This document shows positions 1-11,600 of a stretch of 60,000 nt of DNA, piece after piece. Position numbers and translations under genes: made by a program. Source of the stretch: Membranipora membranacea (Eukaryota > Bryozoa > Gymnolaemata > Cheilostomatida > Membraniporidae); contig OU612075.1 in NCBI GenBank assembly GCA_914767715.1, forward strand, positions 17,858,001 through 17,918,000, given 5' to 3'. The notes below the pieces were generated by a model. The model was not told the DNA's origin, ran no database searches, and saw nothing but the letters and a program-made list of their open reading frames with translations. How positions within the stretch are numbered: position 1 is the first letter of the stretch; every line of letters begins with the position of its first letter.

Positions 1-334
1 GAAATAAAGCTATAATGTACATTATGCAGGCTACAGAGTTAAATCTATAAATGCACACATAGGTGTCACTTTACTCATGGCCGTGTCTATGCCCAGTTGG
101 ATCTGTCACCATCACGGCTATTTCTGTTTTGGTTATAAAACACTTTTAGATAGTCAAGCAATCGGAACCTTCTTGAACTAATCACAAATAAGTCTTTGAG
201 ATCTGGGAACAACGAATATACTTCTTACACATTTTGCAATATGCACCTGCTGCTTTCTGGTTCAGAGTAGGAGCTACAGAAAGATAGTAACTTTCGGAAA
301 CCAACTCTAGGTTATTCATTAGGCAGCGCAAACA
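1..334. other. Upstream flank of the opsin gene
   Basis: No coding segment or recognisable repeat is seen here. It presumably holds the promoter and 5' UTR of the opsin that starts at 335 or 389. I found no convincing TATA box or initiator, so no promoter is claimed. Confidence 0.4.
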
Positions 335-3300
335 TTGACCATTTCATTTGGGCAGCTAGCAATCCATGATCAACATCACATCATCATCATGTTCCTTGGC
401 ACAAATTATACGGAGTATAGTCAGTATGGCACACAGACTAACCATGTTCGTCTGTGCTGTACAGACGCACCTGACAGTGACAGTGTAACATATCTCAGCT
501 CAAACATCACATATAGGATTATCCTCGAGAACCGCACAGCTACATACGACCATCCAGACGTCACCAATCCGTTCATCTCAAAACTCACTCATTGGCAAGA
601 TGATGTACTAGGAGCGTATCTCTTCATCGTAGGTGGGTTAATCAGTGCTTAATTCATGGGATATGGGATATGCATAATATTTTTTCAATTTTTGTTCAAG
701 AAAAAATAATTAAAGGGCAAAAAATGATCACTCCCGAATTACAAACAAGAAGAGTAACGAAAAAAGAATGATTTTTTGGCAAACCTATCGATCATGGGGC
801 ACAATTTATAATTGTGCCAGGAACTGACATCATGCTACATGATTACAATTAGCATTTAGGAAGAGGTAAACTGTCCATGGGGAGATCATTTTGTTTTCAA
901 AATGACACTATTATATTGGAAACAAGTTCGGCAGTCTTTCTTTTGAAAAAAAAGACATCTGTCAATCTGATTCGATTACTGATTACTGATTACTGATTAC
1001 TGATTACTGATTACTAGCTTATTAACCTTTTGGCATGACTCTGAAATCATAATTGGAAGAGATGCAATATAATTGAGTATCATTCAACAATTGTATTTGT
1101 GCAGTGCATGTGTACTAAAGACTCTCTCTTCAGAAATGGTGTAACCTGAGAAATTTGATAAATTTCCGTGTTAATGTCTAACAAGTAAAGGGCTCTTTCA
1201 ATTCAACTCAACCAATGGGATGGACCTGTTTCAAAACAGGGTTACGAATTGATATGCGGAAAGGTCATGAATTTCCTGTCTCATTCTTATTAGGGACACA
1301 AACCCATACATACATTCTCAGTCTGAGACCGAGCCGAGAAAACGGTGTAAATAATCTCGACAACTTACAGCTCCCAGTATTTTAATTTATGAATCACAAT
1401 ATGATTCCCTTGAACATCTGAAAGGCTGAAAGTTTTGCATGTATGATAATTGAGTGATTCGCAAGATCAATATATAAAGTGATCAAATATTTGTGGAGCT
1501 CAGTTGCTTACTTTGTTCGTTTGAGACATCTGAAGATGCCCTATTAGAGAGTTTCTATATGTCTGAGTTTGCCCTTTGCACCAGAGATAATTTTCTAATA
1601 AAAATTCTGGAATAAAATTGAATGAGGATCCGTGCCTGAGTACACATTTTCACATAGCCTTCATATATGCATTTACTTATGCTATTAAACATTTTCATAT
1701 ATTGTGTATTTTATTCTTATTTCCAATGATTTCGGTTTTGTGTGTTACAGGTCTTGTAGCCTTAGGGCTCAATGGATTTAATATCAGAGTTAGTTTATTG
1801 AATCGACAAGCCCTGAAACCACCAGAGCTATTCGTAATAAATGTCATGATCTGTGATGTGATGATGATTATCTCCACCTTTCCACTTTCCGTTGGATCTT
1901 TCTTTGCTCACGGTTGGCTCGGTGGGCAAAATAGTAAGTTATTTCCTAATATTTTTTCTGGCCAAAGAATTGAGCTGAAATGGCTTGAGATGGAATCATT
2001 TTTCATAAGCTCCATGGCTATAATGGGGGTCGACTGTTGACAAATCGAGAGAAGTTCAAGCAAGGATCTTGAGCGCTTAAACTTTAATTCAGGGTTTGCT
2101 GTTAGGCGAGTCAATTATCAATACCTATACAGCTGGTATGTTTACTGTGGCATAAAAAAATCAACCGCCACTTTTGTGGGATGTCTCAATAGTTCTAAGT
2201 AAGAGGATACACTATTACCACTTGTGCAATAAATGAATTCAAAGTTTCTTGCTCTGACTGCTGACGAATCTGATCTGGCTTACTGATTGACGTGTGTACG
2301 ACCAGCGTTGAATTCTTCAATATAAACATAGTCACATTTTCGGTGCGTCAAAATAATAATGAGCCAGAAATTATTGTGTTTATTATTTATGACATGCATG
2401 CATCCTAACATATTCAAATAATGGTAGTTGGTATAATTGCCTTTTATTGCTCTTTTCCATAAATATTAAATTGGTGTCATCAGGCATCGATTTTGTTCTG
2501 CAGAATCTAATCAGAAATTCTGATAATCACTACAATGAACCATATCAGTTCAATGATCTCTTTATATACGTTATCAACAATATAGCGTAATTATAGTATT
2601 TTCTGAGTAGAGTGTGAAGAACGTGAAGAGGAGTCAATGACAGCAATTATAACACAGGTCATTCTCCAAAACCTGGGTCTATGACAATGTGTGACTGTCC
2701 CCTTCACATATGTTCTTTTGTTGATCAACGAAACAAGAAAAACTCAAGGGTGGGCAGTCAAACATTGCCAGAGAGCAGAGAGCAAGGTTTTTGGAGTAGA
2801 CCTGTGAATTAGAATGAAGAAGAATGCTGTTGATGGTCAACCTTGTCTTTTTGGTAACGATTCTGTTTATGCTCATTGGCAAGTTACAGAAAGGAAGTTT
2901 GAATTCTCATATGTTTTTTTGTGATATTTTTTATTGTTTACTTCATTATTGAAATATTGTTATACTTATTATGACAGCATGCAGGATGTACGGATTTTTC
3001 TCTTACTTATTTGGTTACGCAGAACTGCTCAGTCTCATGGTTCTAGCCTTAGTCAGATACATGGTCATCTGCGGGGACTCTCTAACAGGTTAGTGGCTGC
3101 TAAATACCCTAGTTCAAGAGTGTCTTATTGTTAGCTAGCCATTAACTTTTTGCTAGCCAAGTTTTGAGTCTATATAAAGGAAAGAGGATGAGTAAATGTC
3201 CGCTAGGTTTTTCAACACTGAGCACCTTTGCAAACTTTTCAGTCCTGCTAATACTTTACTCCTCTTTGAAACCAAAGCCGTCACTCAATTTTGAGAACTA

Positions 3301-6300
3301 TAAACATCTTTATTTTCATTATCAAACAATTAATGAGAGTAGAAATTGATGCCTCTAAACATGCAATATACAAACTAAGTGTTTCGCTCTTTCATTTGCA
3401 GCGAGAAGACAGCTGACAGAGACAAGATGTAAGACTTTGATAGGCTGTCTACATTCCTTCGCTTTAGTTCTAGCATTATTCCCATTTTCACCCCTAGCCA
3501 GCTACGGCCCTGAAGTCTCAGGGGTGTCCTGTGCTATCGAGTGGATGCTCAAAGAGAACCAGGGGTGAGTGGATCAGTTGCTGTAACCAACCACACATGA
3601 AACTGAACTCAGGCCTGTAGTTGCAGAAGGGCACTGGCTCCCATAGAAACCTAAATAAATTGGCCTAAAAGACTTTAAATGTGAAACCCCATGTCAGAAT
3701 CAGCAAAATAAATACCTGTTTCCATTCCCGCATTTATAAAGTTTAATATGGTTTGGCAGCTGGGGCTTCGACCCAGACCAAACTAGAGGAAACATACAAT
3801 ATTCTCCAGGATTCCTACCTCCCCCATTATGTTTTCAAAACTACGCCCGTTTCTATTTTAAGCTTTCCATTGTGAGCTTGTCTTTGTCATTGTCAGTTAC
3901 TGTAAGCATTCCTTTACATACACAGCAAGAAGAATAAGGTGACTGCCCTAGTCAACATACCAAGTTGAATGAAAACTGATTAACAGGTTCACTCTAATAG
4001 TAGCTTTGACCTGCAAGTTTTCCTGGATACTATGTCATATCAGAATTTTTCCATCGTCTAATCAGTCATCATGACTTCATTGACTAATTAAAGTTGGCTA
4101 TATATGATTATATATTATATATATTGCAAATTGAGACGCTAACCTTTCTTGATGACCTGTTCTTGTTGTAGGTTTGTGATAACCGTTTGTGTCACCACAT
4201 TCATGGGACCAATGACCTCCATGCTTTTTTGCTATTCCTCAATATTGGCGAAAGTAAACAAGACGAGAGACAGTCTGAAACAGCACAATAGATCAAATCA
4301 TCCATCACAGAGCAGCAGTCAGCAATCACTCATGTGCGCGTTCCTAACTTGTTCCAACCCTTCTCCAAGTATCTCAATGGCACGGGTTAGTTCTTTGTTC
4401 GCATGTAATAGATACTTGTTGTGTCTTCAGTACAAGGAAGGTAGTGGTTTGAGACTAGCCTTGTTACGCGGCTACAACAATAAAGTAGCTGCGTGGTAAG
4501 GCTAATTTGAGACCATACTCTCCAGAGAACATGTAACTGACATGGATTAATTCTCAATCACCGCTGGAAAATTTTTGGTTATAATTGATGGAAAATATCC
4601 TTGATGTCAGTAGGATGAGAATGTTCGGCGCTGTATAATTGTGTCTATGACAGTTGTTGGTTGGGTCGGCCTAAGTTGCATGGAATTGTGTACATTTTTA
4701 TATGTGGGTAGTGAAAAGCCAGGGAGAATAATAGATATTCTAGGTTGCTGAAACATGTAAGTTATTATTGAATTTAAAGGTGAATTTTTGCGACTGTAAC
4801 ATAATATGTCAGAGAAGACCTTCAAGTTGTCAAATCCTAAATTGGAAATTCTGATATGAAGCAGGCAACGCCCGGGATCCAGATCACAACCTGAAACATT
4901 GTAATTTCTGGCCACTTCTGAAAGAGAAAAAATACATTCAAAGGGATGATAAACAGAAAATCCAAAATTCCGGCTTCCCTCATAACCAGTCACACCTTTC
5001 GACACTAGAGATTGTATGACTGAGGGGAGGTCAAGAGAGTCCATAACCAGTTGTGGACGAACATTGAGTATCAGTTGCATTTTGACTCAGTAGCGGGGGT
5101 AAATGCATTATGCGTTATAATTCAGCTTATTTTCCTTTCTTTATTCAGATGACAGGCCTGATGTGGTTGTCTTTTCTCATATGCTGGGGACCTTATGCAA
5201 TTATAAGCTTTGTTTCAGCTTTCTCAAACTACCAGTTGACACCAGTAGTGTCAATCCTGCCAGGAACCTTCTGCAAAACATCAGGTACGCATTTCCAGAG
5301 AATATTCCTAATTGGTTAGTGAGTAATTATGGGAACCAAGTGCAAACACATGTGCCCAAAATACTCTGGGGTTGGATGCATAAAACAAATCTTGAGCCAA
5401 CCGGGGATTGCTTGAAATCATCACTTAATTAACGCAATTGCCATACCACAAGTGTGGATCAAAGTCTGGGGTAACAAATCACCTGGCTACGCCCCTGAGA
5501 TATATAAATACAGTCACAGGTATACTGGTGATGAGGTGCCTGTATAGCGGAACCTGCTGATCTAAGTGTTAGTATAAACAGAAAAGGTGTGAATACAATG
5601 TGCTTCACCTTCGACGGATTGTGATCAAACCACAGCTGTGAACATGTCATTTTAATATGTGTCTGACAGGTGTGATAATGAATGGAGCATGTGTAGGAAA
5701 CCGGAGGAGGGTGTTTATGAGTTGGAGTGTGTCGGTATGGAATAATTAAGAAATATCAGGTGTATCGACAATGTTATAGTACACACCTTGTGCATGTTTA
5801 AACCCAAATCATGAGAGTCAGTTTATGTAACTCTTTGTTTTATAAGTGTACTTAATATTCTCCTATGTGTAGGTGAGATCTCTCTGCAACATAAATCATT
5901 ATTTCTCCTAATTTCATTTTTTAGAAAAATGATACTGGACTCACCAAAAGTTATAAATTTAGTAGGGAATCTATTGGCAAAATGCACACCTAACACTAAG
6001 ACAATTATATAATTTCAAAAATAGCTAAACTAATTTATATGCATCCCTTATAGTGTCATGCTTGACATAAACAGTTCATTTTTTTATAAGCAGCTATTGA
6101 GGCGTTTTCACTGCTGACACAGCTGGGCTTTACCCAGCAGAGCCACCAGTCAAAAATTTAAATAGAGAGTTGTGGCATCAAAACATCTAGCCAGTAGCTT
6201 TTCATGGAGCTATATGAGCCAGGGGCGTATATTCTAAAAAATTACACTCACTGACTTTTTAGAGATGAGCATAATGATCGGGCACAGACCGATCCACACG

Positions 6301-7568
6301 CCGTAGGCGTGGCGGGGAGGGTGTGGGAGGGGCGCTTAAGCGCCCTCCCACACGGAAATTTTTGCATATCGGTAGCAAAATAGTGCAAGCAGAGAGGTAT
6401 TTCAATAGCTCACTGAGCTGTTGGGTACTTTCAGAAAACAACTCAATAGCAGTAGAAGATTACAGTAAAAATGCTCCAGTTATAAAGCATTAATTTGAAA
6501 AAAAACTGACCTTGATGGGATTCGAACCCACAACAATCTTATTATCAGTGATTATTAGGCAGACGCTCTACACACTGAGCTATTCAGCCACTCACGGATA
6601 TCTGTGGGCCGTGAGTGCTAATATACGCCACTGATATGAGCTCTCAAAAAGTAGGGAGTATCTTCTTCCCCAGCCATCCGCCATTAATGGTGAAAAAAGT
6701 TGACCCTGACCAATCAGGTGCCTTTAAAAACTAGCTGAGATCCAACAATTTTATTAGTGCTGGATCTCAGCTACGATTTTAATGGCACCTGATTGGTCAG
6801 GGTCAACTTATGTCATCACTAATGGCGGATGGCTGGGGAAGGAGATACTCTCTACTTTTTGAGAGCTCATATAACTCCATGCAAAGCTACTGGCTAGATG
6901 TTTTGATGCCACAACTCTCTATTTAAATTTTTGACTGGTGGCTCTGCCAGCTGTGTCAGCAGTGGTTTAAGATATTGTAAAGTGTTATTAAGATATTTAT
7001 ACATGGAGGACACAACTCAGACTTGATACAGATAAATAATTACGTCTGTTCATTATCATTCATGATCAGTATTGTCCATTAGCACCCATTTCAGGAAGTA
7101 CCATTAAATCATCCCCAGGTAATAATAACAGTGTTTGTTAGTCCAGTTGAATTTCAATAAATAATAAATATAGTTATAAAGATTCCACATTTAATTAATG
7201 TTTCCATCAAACTCTGAAATTACCATTACGATCACTTCCCTGAAATATCCGGAATTATTGCCAGCCAGGAATGGAAATATTTTTTGATAAGGTTTTAAGC
7301 TGCAGAGATATGGTTTGTTGGCAATCAAATTATGTATAATACATATAATATAATAGATATATATGTTTGTAGTTCTGTTCAATCCATACAATATAATACA
7401 TTATGATATAACCTGCAATGTTTTTCTGTGTTTGTAGTTATGCTCAATCCATTAATATACTACACGATGAGTAAGCGCTACAGAAGCAGGCTCAAGATGA
7501 CGATGATGTCAGCGTGTAAAAAAACAAGCATTCTACACAAACCCGAGTTCCTTGGTACTCAACTGTGA
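335..7568 (+). CDS. Opsin (retinal-binding seven-helix GPCR), ciliary/xenopsin-like
   Basis: Light-sensing plasma-membrane receptor. Exons: 335-632, 1751-1933, 2978-3088, 3402-3564, 4172-4385, 5149-5284, 7438-7568, joining in frame to 411 aa. Seen directly: helix 1 with GLNGF; CRMYGFF at the start of helix 3 (conserved Cys); YGPEVSGVSC in loop 2; CWGPY in helix 6; FCKTS in helix 7 with the Lys that forms the retinal Schiff base; then NPLIY and a basic helix 8. The roughly 100-residue N-terminus has three N-glycosylation sequons (NYT, NIT, NRT). The start could be 335 or the in-frame ATG at 389. Odd: helix 3 ends in VRY instead of D/ERY, and the site equivalent to bovine Glu113 is Tyr, while the Glu181 equivalent is kept. 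Subclass is inferred from loop 2 only. Intron 6 (2.15 kb) contains nested transposons. Confidence 0.9.
974..1015. repeat. Tandem repeat of GATTACT, six perfect copies
   Basis: Six contiguous perfect 7-bp units lie in opsin intron 1. It is a simple minisatellite-like array, probably length-variable, with no sign of function. Confidence 0.95.
6220..6633. mobile_element. Non-autonomous hAT-type element with 8-bp target duplication
   Basis: The ends are CAGGGGCGTATATT and its near-perfect inverted partner AATATACGCCACTG. Perfect 8-bp duplications, ATATGAGC, flank it at 6212-6219 and 6634-6641. CAGGGGCG-type ends with 8-bp duplications are the signature of hAT transposons. It codes for no protein. 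Its interior has a GC-rich hairpin (around 6325-6352) and a tRNA-like segment on the minus strand. Since it lies inside a foldback element, it is the younger insertion. Confidence 0.88.
6509..6596 (-). repeat. tRNA-like segment (SINE head or tRNA pseudogene) inside the hAT element
   Basis: Read on the minus strand it has an A-box-like TAGCTCAGTGTGTAGAGCG and a good B box, GGGTTCGAATCCC, with a closable T arm. The anticodon arm is expanded and the acceptor ends do not pair, so a working tRNA gene is unlikely. It is better read as a tRNA-derived segment captured by the transposon. Confidence 0.6.
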
Positions 7569-8037
7569 TAAACATGTAGACTTTCAGGGGAATGTCAGTA
7601 GAGCCATCAAACAGGCGCGATTGAGAGGTATGGCCCAAGAATTGACTCACAACAACAGGAGATGCGCTCGACGCAATGCACCAGTATGTAATTCTTCAGA
7701 TGGGGCTGCCATTCCATTATAAATTCTTGATAAAAATCAGCAGCAAGGAACCTAGATGGACATTGCTTAGAGATCAGCAGGTACCAAAAACACAGACAAG
7801 CAGAAGAAGAATTTCTGAACCCTGGAACCTCTTTATTGATGTTGTAAATTAAGCAAAAGAATATCTCGGTTTCACTTTCAACAATGTATTTTAACAGGTA
7901 ACACATACACATAACTAATAATTAAATATATATATATATACATATATCAGGTATAGGGGAAATCTATAATTTTATCTACCTGTACATAGCAGCACCAACT
8001 TTAATTTGTCATTGTATGCAAGATATAAATATCATTT

Positions 8038-8043
8038 AATAAA
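8038..8043 (+). terminator. Candidate poly(A) signal of the opsin gene
   Basis: A canonical AATAAA lies about 470 bases past the opsin stop. It is plausible by position only, because AT-rich DNA makes this hexamer common. Confidence 0.35.
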
Positions 8044-8345
8044 ATCTTGTTTTCTGGAATAATTGATTTGTCAGGTACTATAGCTTGTTCATAACTCGCA
8101 CAACAGAACTAATTTAGGGTAAATAAAGCCATAATATAAGTCACACAACAGTAAAGAAATATAAATATAATATGAAAGTCTAAGTAATCGGAAAAGTGGC
8201 AGAGATAAGTAGTATATTAGTAAAATAGATAAGTTGAGGTGTGTGAAGGGAATGACTAAAATAAAGTGCATAAAAATGACAAGAAACTAAGTGAAGCACC
8301 TTAGAGACATTGTTATTTACTGTGGAAGAGTTTAATTAATCCTTT

Positions 8346-8351
8346 TTTATT
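8346..8351 (-). terminator. Candidate poly(A) signal of the alpha-arrestin gene
   Basis: AATAAA on the minus strand (TTTATT on plus) lies about 280 bases past the alpha-arrestin stop codon. Assigned by position and hexamer only. Confidence 0.4.
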
Positions 8352-8627
8352 CATATTACCAAACAGTGGTAAGTGTTTAATAAGCAGATATTGCAATAGA
8401 AACAAAACTTGAAACTTTGTGATTTCGCAATGGTGCTCTGGTAACATGCAATAAGATTAAAAGTAGCATCATCAAATTTCAAAAGTAATATGTATTTTGC
8501 TGTCTCGAGGAAAAGACCCTCATAATAACCAGACCATAAGCAAAAAGTAAGTGTCAGCACACTCAAAGTTCATGAGCCATTTTTTCTCAGATTCTAAAGC
8601 ACAAAAATAAGTAATTTGGGTACATGA

Positions 8628-11600
8628 TCACAAGTCACAGTACCTGGGGGGAGGCGTGCCATATGACAGTACAGATCTGGGAGCAGGTGTGGGCTGTGAC
8701 ACCTGCCTACGAGTGCCAACAGAATGTGACATGTGAGCACCTTGAGATACAGATCTACAGAAGCCTCCAGCTGAGTGGCTCGGAGCACCTGCTGAGCCTG
8801 TCGAGTCATCCAGTGAGAAGGTAGGTCGAGACGAGTCATGTGACTGACCTGAAACAGATGGAAGTGCTCTTTGAAGGCTAAATTTAAAATTTAAATTGGC
8901 ATTGTCAAATCTTTTGTTTTCATCGGATTGAGTTAAAATTTTTATTACTTTGATTTTATTTTGGTTTTTTGTTTCTTTTTGGCACATCTTTGGATGATGG
9001 TGAATGTAAATAAAAATGAATTTATGTAAGCACCCAATATAGATTATGAAAGAATATCTTATCATTCTATTAAATAATTTATATTGTTAATCCAGCGCCT
9101 ACTGCTAAATTTTCTTTTAGATCTGTGTCAGATCCCTCACCACTTTGAGAGAAATGAAGGAAATTGGAACACAATTACACAATAATCTAAAACAGCCTAA
9201 GCCCATAATTGCTGTGGTCATCGCCATTCGGGCTTACAACTCAGATTTAGGATTTTCTCCCTTATGCATTAGGCTTTTTATGACACAGATTTAATGTCAT
9301 ATTGCTGTCACATTAATTTCATCGATTACTTCTTTTATTCAGCTGAGTTGACAGATACCAAAGACGAAGAGTTCATGATCCCAAATTGATTTAAATAATG
9401 GATGACTTGTGTGTTGGCCTTGTGTTCACAGAGCATTGCCCCTTTCAAACCGTAAACAAAAATATTATTAAGAGTAGTCTCATAATTATGAATTCATATA
9501 ACTTCTGCAGAAATTACTCCACTGGCAATTCCAAATAATAATGATAATAATAATAATTATAATAATTCCAAATAATACACATAACAATTCATAGAGGAAT
9601 CCTCCATAATAGTACTTAGGTTTCTCTTGAAAATTCGGAATAACAACAGTCTTGCCTCGTGCTCAAGCTCAGACAGCATTCTAAGGCCTCTCAGTAATTT
9701 AGAGCCATGTATTTAGTGGCTGCATTCTCACACGCCTGCACAAAACAGCTAAACTTAGAATGATTACCAAGTCACTCACCGAACATGTCATTAAGCGGAG
9801 TACCAGTCCCTCGGCGTCGCTTGATACTAGCCCGGCCTATACTAACATTCGATGAGCTTTTCTTCATTTGCGGAGGGGACGGCCTGTTCATTGAGCTACC
9901 GATTATAATATCATGTGGAAAAGTCTTAGGCTTTGGTTTGACTAGTGAGTGTTTCTTTTGTATCAGGATCTTGAGCTACAAATGAAAGAGAAGTGAAAAA
10001 CAAAATAAATATAATATTATAATGATATTGTGAAATTCAGTTTTTCAAAATATATATTTGACAAATAGTTCAAAATTAAACAAGGTCATCAAATGGAGTC
10101 AACATGCCAGTGGTATTTTACAATTTACATAAGGTTTTGGTCCCTTACATTCAAACTCAGTGGGGGAACGGCCACCTTCATTACCAGTCACAATAAACCT
10201 GATTTCCCAGCCTAATTACTGGGAAAGTAGTAGCCAAGAAAAAATATTATTACAAGCCCTCAGTTGGTTTTAGGTCCTTTCAGCCATCCGGGCCTATTCG
10301 GTCGCAGGGCGTATATATTGTTTTGTTTCCCTATCACAGTGATAAGCACACTGTAGGGTGAATCAGCATAGGGCGAATTGTTTTAGTAGCTATAATAATA
10401 AATTATCCACTCACAATAAGGCGATGTCGGATATCTATCTGTTCACAAGTAGAGGTCGGAGGCATCGACTCCAGATTGAACTCTGCGGAGAAATCCTCGG
10501 TACAGCGAGGAGGTATGGCGAAGTCCTGAGACCAATAACCGAACCCTCCCCCTCTCTTAGACTCGTACTTCTTAGAGAATGATTTCACCCCTAGGTTTAG
10601 CTCTCCGTGTATGATTGTAGTCTGTAAAAAAGCAGGCATTGATTAAAGCTGGTCCAGGCTGGGATTACACTATTGACAGGACTTTTTAACGATTTAACTG
10701 AATATCAATAACATGTATTTAGACCACTACAACCATCCAGTCTCAAATGCTAGACCATCATGTATGACATGACTGTATCATGGAATCAATGTTGATCTCG
10801 ATTATTACAACTGGCTAGGTTCCGGTAGGATGTTTCCGATATAAAGCTTCTCAAAACTTAATAAGCTGATGTGTGCAGGAAAGTATGTTGGAATGTAACC
10901 ATTGAATATATTTCTAACCTGTTCAACTTCAATGCCGACTTTGACCTTAGCTTTAGAGGGCCCTTTGTTATAAATAGACCCGATGACTACTGGTGTATCG
11001 CCCACATAATATGCCATCTTTGGTATTTCATAAGTGATCGACAGAGGATCGATTGTGGCAGCATGTTCTGTTGGTTCCTGTAAATATTAAGATAATAATG
11101 ATTTGACAGCAACTTCGACTATCTGAAATGAGACTCTTAGGTTCCTGAGCTCCCTGGTTCTCAAGCACACTATAAGGGCTAACAACTGACTATTTTAAAA
11201 GTCTAATAATGTAGAAATAGCCGAAATATTAACATCCCGCAAGAAAATTTCACTGTACAACTAACTGTGACACTGTCATTAGACAAAACATCCCTGTCAA
11301 ATGCCAAAAGTACCTTGCTAATAGGCACACCTGGCAAAAAAATCCCAAAGGTAAATTAATGTTGACTGCACTTCAATCGCTGGATGACCTCCTATGGGGT
11401 CAGTTATAAATCTAAATTATAATTATAATCTAAATTTGATTGATTTTTGGGATTTTCTGTATTATTTTGATGTGATACATTACAGTTTAAAGTAATTCAG
11501 AGAACTCCACTTAATTTCCAATTTCCACATGAGAATACATTCAGTTTCGCCCCGACTTAATTATAAAGTCAGAATTAAATGGAGTAGGCTGTATATCATT

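Larger units (their letters stand above)
6109..6964. mobile_element. Foldback (long inverted-repeat) element in opsin intron 6, interrupted by a hAT insertion
   Basis: Arms of roughly 190-220 bp match in inverted orientation. The left arm begins CACTGCTGACACAGCTGG and the right arm ends with its complement. They fold around a short AT-rich centre near 6730-6770 that itself contains a small inverted repeat (CTAGCTGAGATCC). The left arm is split by the 414-bp element at 6220-6633; removing that and one target copy leaves about 434 bp. No transposase frame is present, so it is non-autonomous. The outer target duplication is unclear (only GTTT is shared), so the superfamily is not assigned. Confidence 0.8.
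7569..8627. other. Shared 3' intergenic region of the convergent opsin and alpha-arrestin genes
   Basis: This AT-rich stretch between two stop codons facing each other should hold both 3' UTRs. It has a plus-strand AATAAA at 8038 and a minus-strand AATAAA at 8346-8351. No other gene is seen; short minus-strand frames here lack family features. Confidence 0.5.

Noticed and set aside
6259-6441. Minus-strand proline-rich frame
   Set aside because: It lies wholly inside the hAT-type element over its GC-rich hairpin; no domain or homology.
6509-6596. Functional tRNA gene
   Set aside because: The B box is good, but the acceptor stem does not pair and the anticodon arm is expanded.
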